Program-made: the position numbers and the translations under genes
Part shown: positions 61,299 to 64,000 of the stretch, in pieces
Layout of the letters: the number at the start of each line of letters is the position of its first letter
Position numbering within the stretch: the first letter of the stretch is position 1
The notes under the pieces: model-generated
Database searches by the model: none
What the model was told of the DNA's origin: nothing
What the model saw: only the letters and a program-made list of their open reading frames with translations
From: CAZDCD01 sp964503885
GTDB lineage: Bacteria > Bacteroidota > Bacteroidia > Bacteroidales > UBA10428
DNA length: 64,000 nt
Reading direction: 5' to 3'
NCBI GenBank assembly: GCA_964503885.1
Contig: CAZDCD010000002.1
Span: 62,001-126,000, forward strand

Positions 61299-62483
61299 AT
61301 GCGAATTATACTGTCACTGGCTATTGTTTCTTTCTGCCTGACCTCAACTATTGCCCAGTCCGAAATACATAATCAGGATGAAAACACCGGGGAAGCGAAA
61401 AAAGCCTATCCGGTTTATCCCGATATGTTATATGAATACCGTATTGCCGGGCTGAATAAAAAAACCCCTGTGCAGCTTGACTACAATGAATCGGTCAGGT
61501 ATTTTATTGAACTATACAGTACCCAGAGAAGGGAGGAATTTGCACGGATCTTAGGCTTGTCTGAACTGTATTTCCCGATCTTTGATGAATATCTCGACAG
61601 GTATAACCTTCCACTGGAGCTAAAGTACCTGACTATTGTCGAGTCTGGTCTGAACCCCCTGGCTGTTTCAAAATCGGGAGCTACGGGACTGTGGCAGTTT
61701 CTGATCAATACCTGCCGCCTGTTCGACCTCAAGGTAGATTCGTATATCGACGAACGCAGGGACCCTTATAAATCAACAGAAGCGGCATGCAAATACCTCA
61801 ACTATCTTTACGGCACCTTCAGCGACTGGCAGCTTGTACTTTCATCCTATAACGGTGGGCCCGGTGATGTAAGAAAAGCCATTATTCGAAGCAACGGATC
61901 GACCGATTACTGGGATATAAGGCCCTATTTATCGGAACAGGCACAGAATTACGTACCCGCATTTATTGCTGTGTTTTATTTAATGCATTACTACCGTGAA
62001 CACGATATTGTGCCGGTTGAACCTGCATTTACGTATTTCAATATTGATACCCTGATGCTGGATTATGCATTATCGTTCAAACAAATTTCTGAAAATACCG
62101 GCATTCCTCTCGATACATTGCGTTTTCTCAATCCGGTATATAAAACCGATTTCATTCCTGAATCTTCCGGATCTTCTCCTTTGGTTCTGCCGGCTGATAG
62201 AACGGAATCTTTCCTAAATAACGAATCCACGATTCTGGGACGGATAGCCAAAAAGGATACCTATTTTTCAAATCTTGAAAATGCAGCGGATTATGCCGGT
62301 AAGATCAAAATCATCCATGTTGTGGAAAAGGGTGAGTTTTTTCATAAAATAGCGCTGAAATACAACTGTACGCCTGAAAACATCAAATTATGGAACAATA
62401 TCCCCGATAATACACTGGTTCCTGGCCAAAAACTAATTATATGGGTGGATAAGAACCAGGTTGAACAAACCGGTGAACATTAA
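61299..62483 (+). CDS. MltD-like lytic transglycosylase with LysM domain
   Basis: 394 residues with a signal peptide (ending IAQ), then an SLT catalytic domain (about 70-230) with LKYLTIVESGLNPLAVSKSG (catalytic Glu in VES), GLWQF and SYNGGPGDV, and one C-terminal LysM (about 345-390, HVVEKGEFFHKIALKYNC). It cleaves glycan strands of peptidoglycan with anhydro-ring formation. E. coli MltD has two LysM repeats; here one is clear and a degenerate first one may lie near YALSFKQISENTGI. A strong AAGGA ribosome site precedes the start. Confidence 0.93.
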   Translation: MRIILSLAIVSFCLTSTIAQSEIHNQDENTGEAKKAYPVYPDMLYEYRIAGLNKKTPVQLDYNESVRYFIELYSTQRREEFARILGLSELYFPIFDEYLDRYNLPLELKYLTIVESGLNPLAVSKSGATGLWQFLINTCRLFDLKVDSYIDERRDPYKSTEAACKYLNYLYGTFSDWQLVLSSYNGGPGDVRKAIIRSNGSTDYWDIRPYLSEQAQNYVPAFIAVFYLMHYYREHDIVPVEPAFTYFNIDTLMLDYALSFKQISENTGIPLDTLRFLNPVYKTDFIPESSGSSPLVLPADRTESFLNNESTILGRIAKKDTYFSNLENAADYAGKIKIIHVVEKGEFFHKIALKYNCTPENIKLWNNIPDNTLVPGQKLIIWVDKNQVEQTGEH

Positions 62484-62543
62484 TATCTGGCAGGATTTTT
62501 GCTTTGCCCGGGGTGATTGGATAACAATAAAATCAATGCAATA

Positions 62544-63557
62544 ATGAACCGAATGGTAAACTATTTTTGGCCGGTGCTGACCAGCTTTATCCTGCTGTCC
62601 TGCAACTCAGGAAATCAGCAGCCGTTATTGTCCTCTTCATCAGGAAAACCGGGCGATCTGATCATTGTAATGAACAAAGCCGAATGGGATGACAAACCCG
62701 GTGAAGAGCTGAAAAGAATTTTCAGGGAACCATACCAGGTGCTGCCGCAATACGAACCGTTATTTGATATTATGCAGGTGCCGCATGACGGTTTCGGCAA
62801 TCTGATGAAAGTTCAGAGAAATATCCTTGACGTGGTTATTTCACCCAGGTATACCACTTCGAAAATGGTGGTGCAGAAAGATCTCTGGGCAAAGTCCCAG
62901 CTTGTGGTAACCATATACGCCAGCAGCGATTCAGCTTTTATGACGTTGCTCAAAGCAAATGAAACAAAATTAGTGAACCTGTTCGATGAGATGGAACGAT
63001 TGCGGCTGAACGAAATCAATAAAAAGAATATTGACAGAAACCTCTATGAACATTTCCTGCACAAATATAATGTATCCCTGATGATTCCGTCCGGATTCAA
63101 CCTGAATGTAGATTCCTCCGATTTTGCCTGGGCAGAGATGGAAATTTCTTCAATCTTGTTGAATATCATAATTTACGAATACGATTACCGCGATACCAAT
63201 ACGTTCACCAAAGATTACCTGATCAACAAGAGGGATCAAATTGTGAGGAAATATATCCATGGTGAAGTGGAAGGATCGTATATGATCACCGAACGTGAAT
63301 TTGGTCCTTTTTTCAGTGAGTATATGTTACGAGGCGAACGGTATGTGGCTGAGCTCCGGGGATTATGGAAAATGGAGCACGGAATATCCATGGGGGGACC
63401 GTTCATAAGCATAACTACCCTCGATGAGCAACGGAACAAAGTGGTAACCGTAGAAGGATTTGTTTTTGCTGCCGGGCATAATAAACGCAATTACATGCGG
63501 CAGGTTGAATCGATTGTGCTCAGCATGTCTGTTCCCAAAAACAATAAGGCCAGGTGA
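62544..63557 (+). CDS. DUF4837-family lipoprotein
   Basis: 337 residues from MNRMVNYFWPVL, chosen because it opens a signal peptide with lipobox ILLSC; an upstream start would add nine hydrophilic residues. GKPGDLIIVMNKAEWDD and EPYQVLPQYEPLFDIMQVP are the conserved start of DUF4837. The mature part has two similar halves. The function is unknown. It follows the transglycosylase by about 60 bases. The 272 bases between its stop and pdxA hold no supported gene. Confidence 0.85.
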   Translation: MNRMVNYFWPVLTSFILLSCNSGNQQPLLSSSSGKPGDLIIVMNKAEWDDKPGEELKRIFREPYQVLPQYEPLFDIMQVPHDGFGNLMKVQRNILDVVISPRYTTSKMVVQKDLWAKSQLVVTIYASSDSAFMTLLKANETKLVNLFDEMERLRLNEINKKNIDRNLYEHFLHKYNVSLMIPSGFNLNVDSSDFAWAEMEISSILLNIIIYEYDYRDTNTFTKDYLINKRDQIVRKYIHGEVEGSYMITEREFGPFFSEYMLRGERYVAELRGLWKMEHGISMGGPFISITTLDEQRNKVVTVEGFVFAAGHNKRNYMRQVESIVLSMSVPKNNKAR

Positions 63558-63829
63558 CAGGGGAAATGGATTTTTCATGACAACCGGCAGCAAAAAGTAT
63601 TGGTTCATAATTACCTTTCCCCCGTTGGAATTTTCACAGGCAATCCATTCATTTCAATCAAAACCAACAGAACCGGTAATGATTCTGACAGGCTGTATGC
63701 CGGGTGTAATCAAAATCTGTTTTTGGAAGGTAAATCGGAGTAATTGATTAAATTTACCGGTTTATTTTTTACATAAGGAATTCCGGAACAGGAAAAGTAA
63801 ACAATTTCCGGCATGGTTATTAATTGTAA

Positions 63830-64000
63830 ATGAATGATTGCGATATGCAGAATAAAATAGTAATCGGAATAACACAGGGCGACATAAACAGCATAAGTTA
63901 TGAGATCATTATTAAAGCGCTGGAAGACAACCGGATTTTTGATATCTGCACCCCGATTGTCTACGGTTCACCAAAAGTGGCGGCGTACCATCGTAAAGCG
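63830..64000 (+). CDS. pdxA: 4-hydroxythreonine-4-phosphate dehydrogenase, 5' part only
   Basis: 57 codons are visible before the window ends. IVIGITQGDINSISYEIIIKA (read across residues 10-30) is the PdxA start, with the G-D metal/substrate motif in TQGD. It oxidises 4-phospho-hydroxythreonine for pyridoxal phosphate synthesis. The start could be this ATG or the in-frame ATG at 63845, which would match shorter family members. Confidence 0.88.
   Translation, partial: MNDCDMQNKIVIGITQGDINSISYEIIIKALEDNRIFDICTPIVYGSPKVAAYHRKA

Overview
The window is chromosomal DNA from a member of the Bacteroidota, probably Bacteroidales-like. The main evidence is a complete type IX secretion core (porP/sprF, gldK, gldL, gldM, gldN on the minus strand, 27.4-33.4 kb). 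Supporting evidence includes a stand-alone T9SS sorting-domain protein, the families DUF4834, DUF5723 and DUF4837, a TonB receptor with a carboxypeptidase-like N-terminal domain, and several promoters of the Bacteroidota type TTTG-N19-TANNTTTG. Most of the window looks like core genome. The first 5 kb is visibly richer in A+T (judged by eye, not counted) and looks like an accessory segment.

Layout. 0-4.1 kb (-): a TonB-dependent receptor followed by two paralogous B12-binding/radical SAM genes, the second cut by the window edge. 4.1-5.1 kb: a decayed fragment of a membrane-anchored AraC-type regulator. 5.2-13.3 kb (-): a full tryptophan operon, trpE-trpG-methyltransferase-trpD-GNAT-trpC-trpF-trpB-trpA. 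It is preceded by a consensus promoter, an 18-residue leader peptide with three consecutive Trp codons, and an attenuator hairpin. 13.3-16.9 kb (-): clpX, clpP, tig and tRNA-Leu(UAG). 17-24.6 kb (+): envelope proteins, comprising a small beta-propeller, a 923-residue anchored propeller protein, a lipoprotein, a DUF5723 outer-membrane protein and a DUF4834 membrane protein. 24.6-27.4 kb: MlaF/MlaE lipid-transport ABC genes (-) and a mannose-1-phosphate guanylyltransferase (+). 27.4-33.4 kb: the T9SS core. 33.6-37.1 kb (-): topA and an arginase-fold protein lacking several metal ligands. 37.2-43.7 kb: PBP1A, a Wza-like lipoprotein, a minimal T9SS-CTD protein, a YugP-type metallopeptidase and an M2-type dipeptidase.

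43.8-49.6 kb (-): a TetR-controlled LolCDE-like exporter set made of TetR, an outer-membrane barrel, an ATPase, two FtsX-type permeases and a LolA-like carrier. A perfect 16-bp palindrome overlaps its likely promoter. A tRNA-Gln gene is divergent from it. 50-56.4 kb: three glycoside hydrolase lipoproteins (GH3, GH31 and a six-hairpin, GH65-like enzyme) without SusC/SusD. 56.6-57.2 kb: an initiator tRNA locus with one intact gene, one broken tandem copy carrying two GC-rich palindromic insertions, a third 3' fragment and three tandem terminators. 57.5-64 kb (+): an M23 peptidase, dxr, rseP, tatA, an MltD-like transglycosylase, a DUF4837 lipoprotein and the start of pdxA.

The most unusual items are the trp attenuator and the two extra enzymes inside the trp operon, the palindrome-riddled initiator tRNA copy, the TetR/Lol-like export cassette, and the radical SAM pair behind a TonB receptor. 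No CRISPR array, transposase, phage module or defence island was seen.
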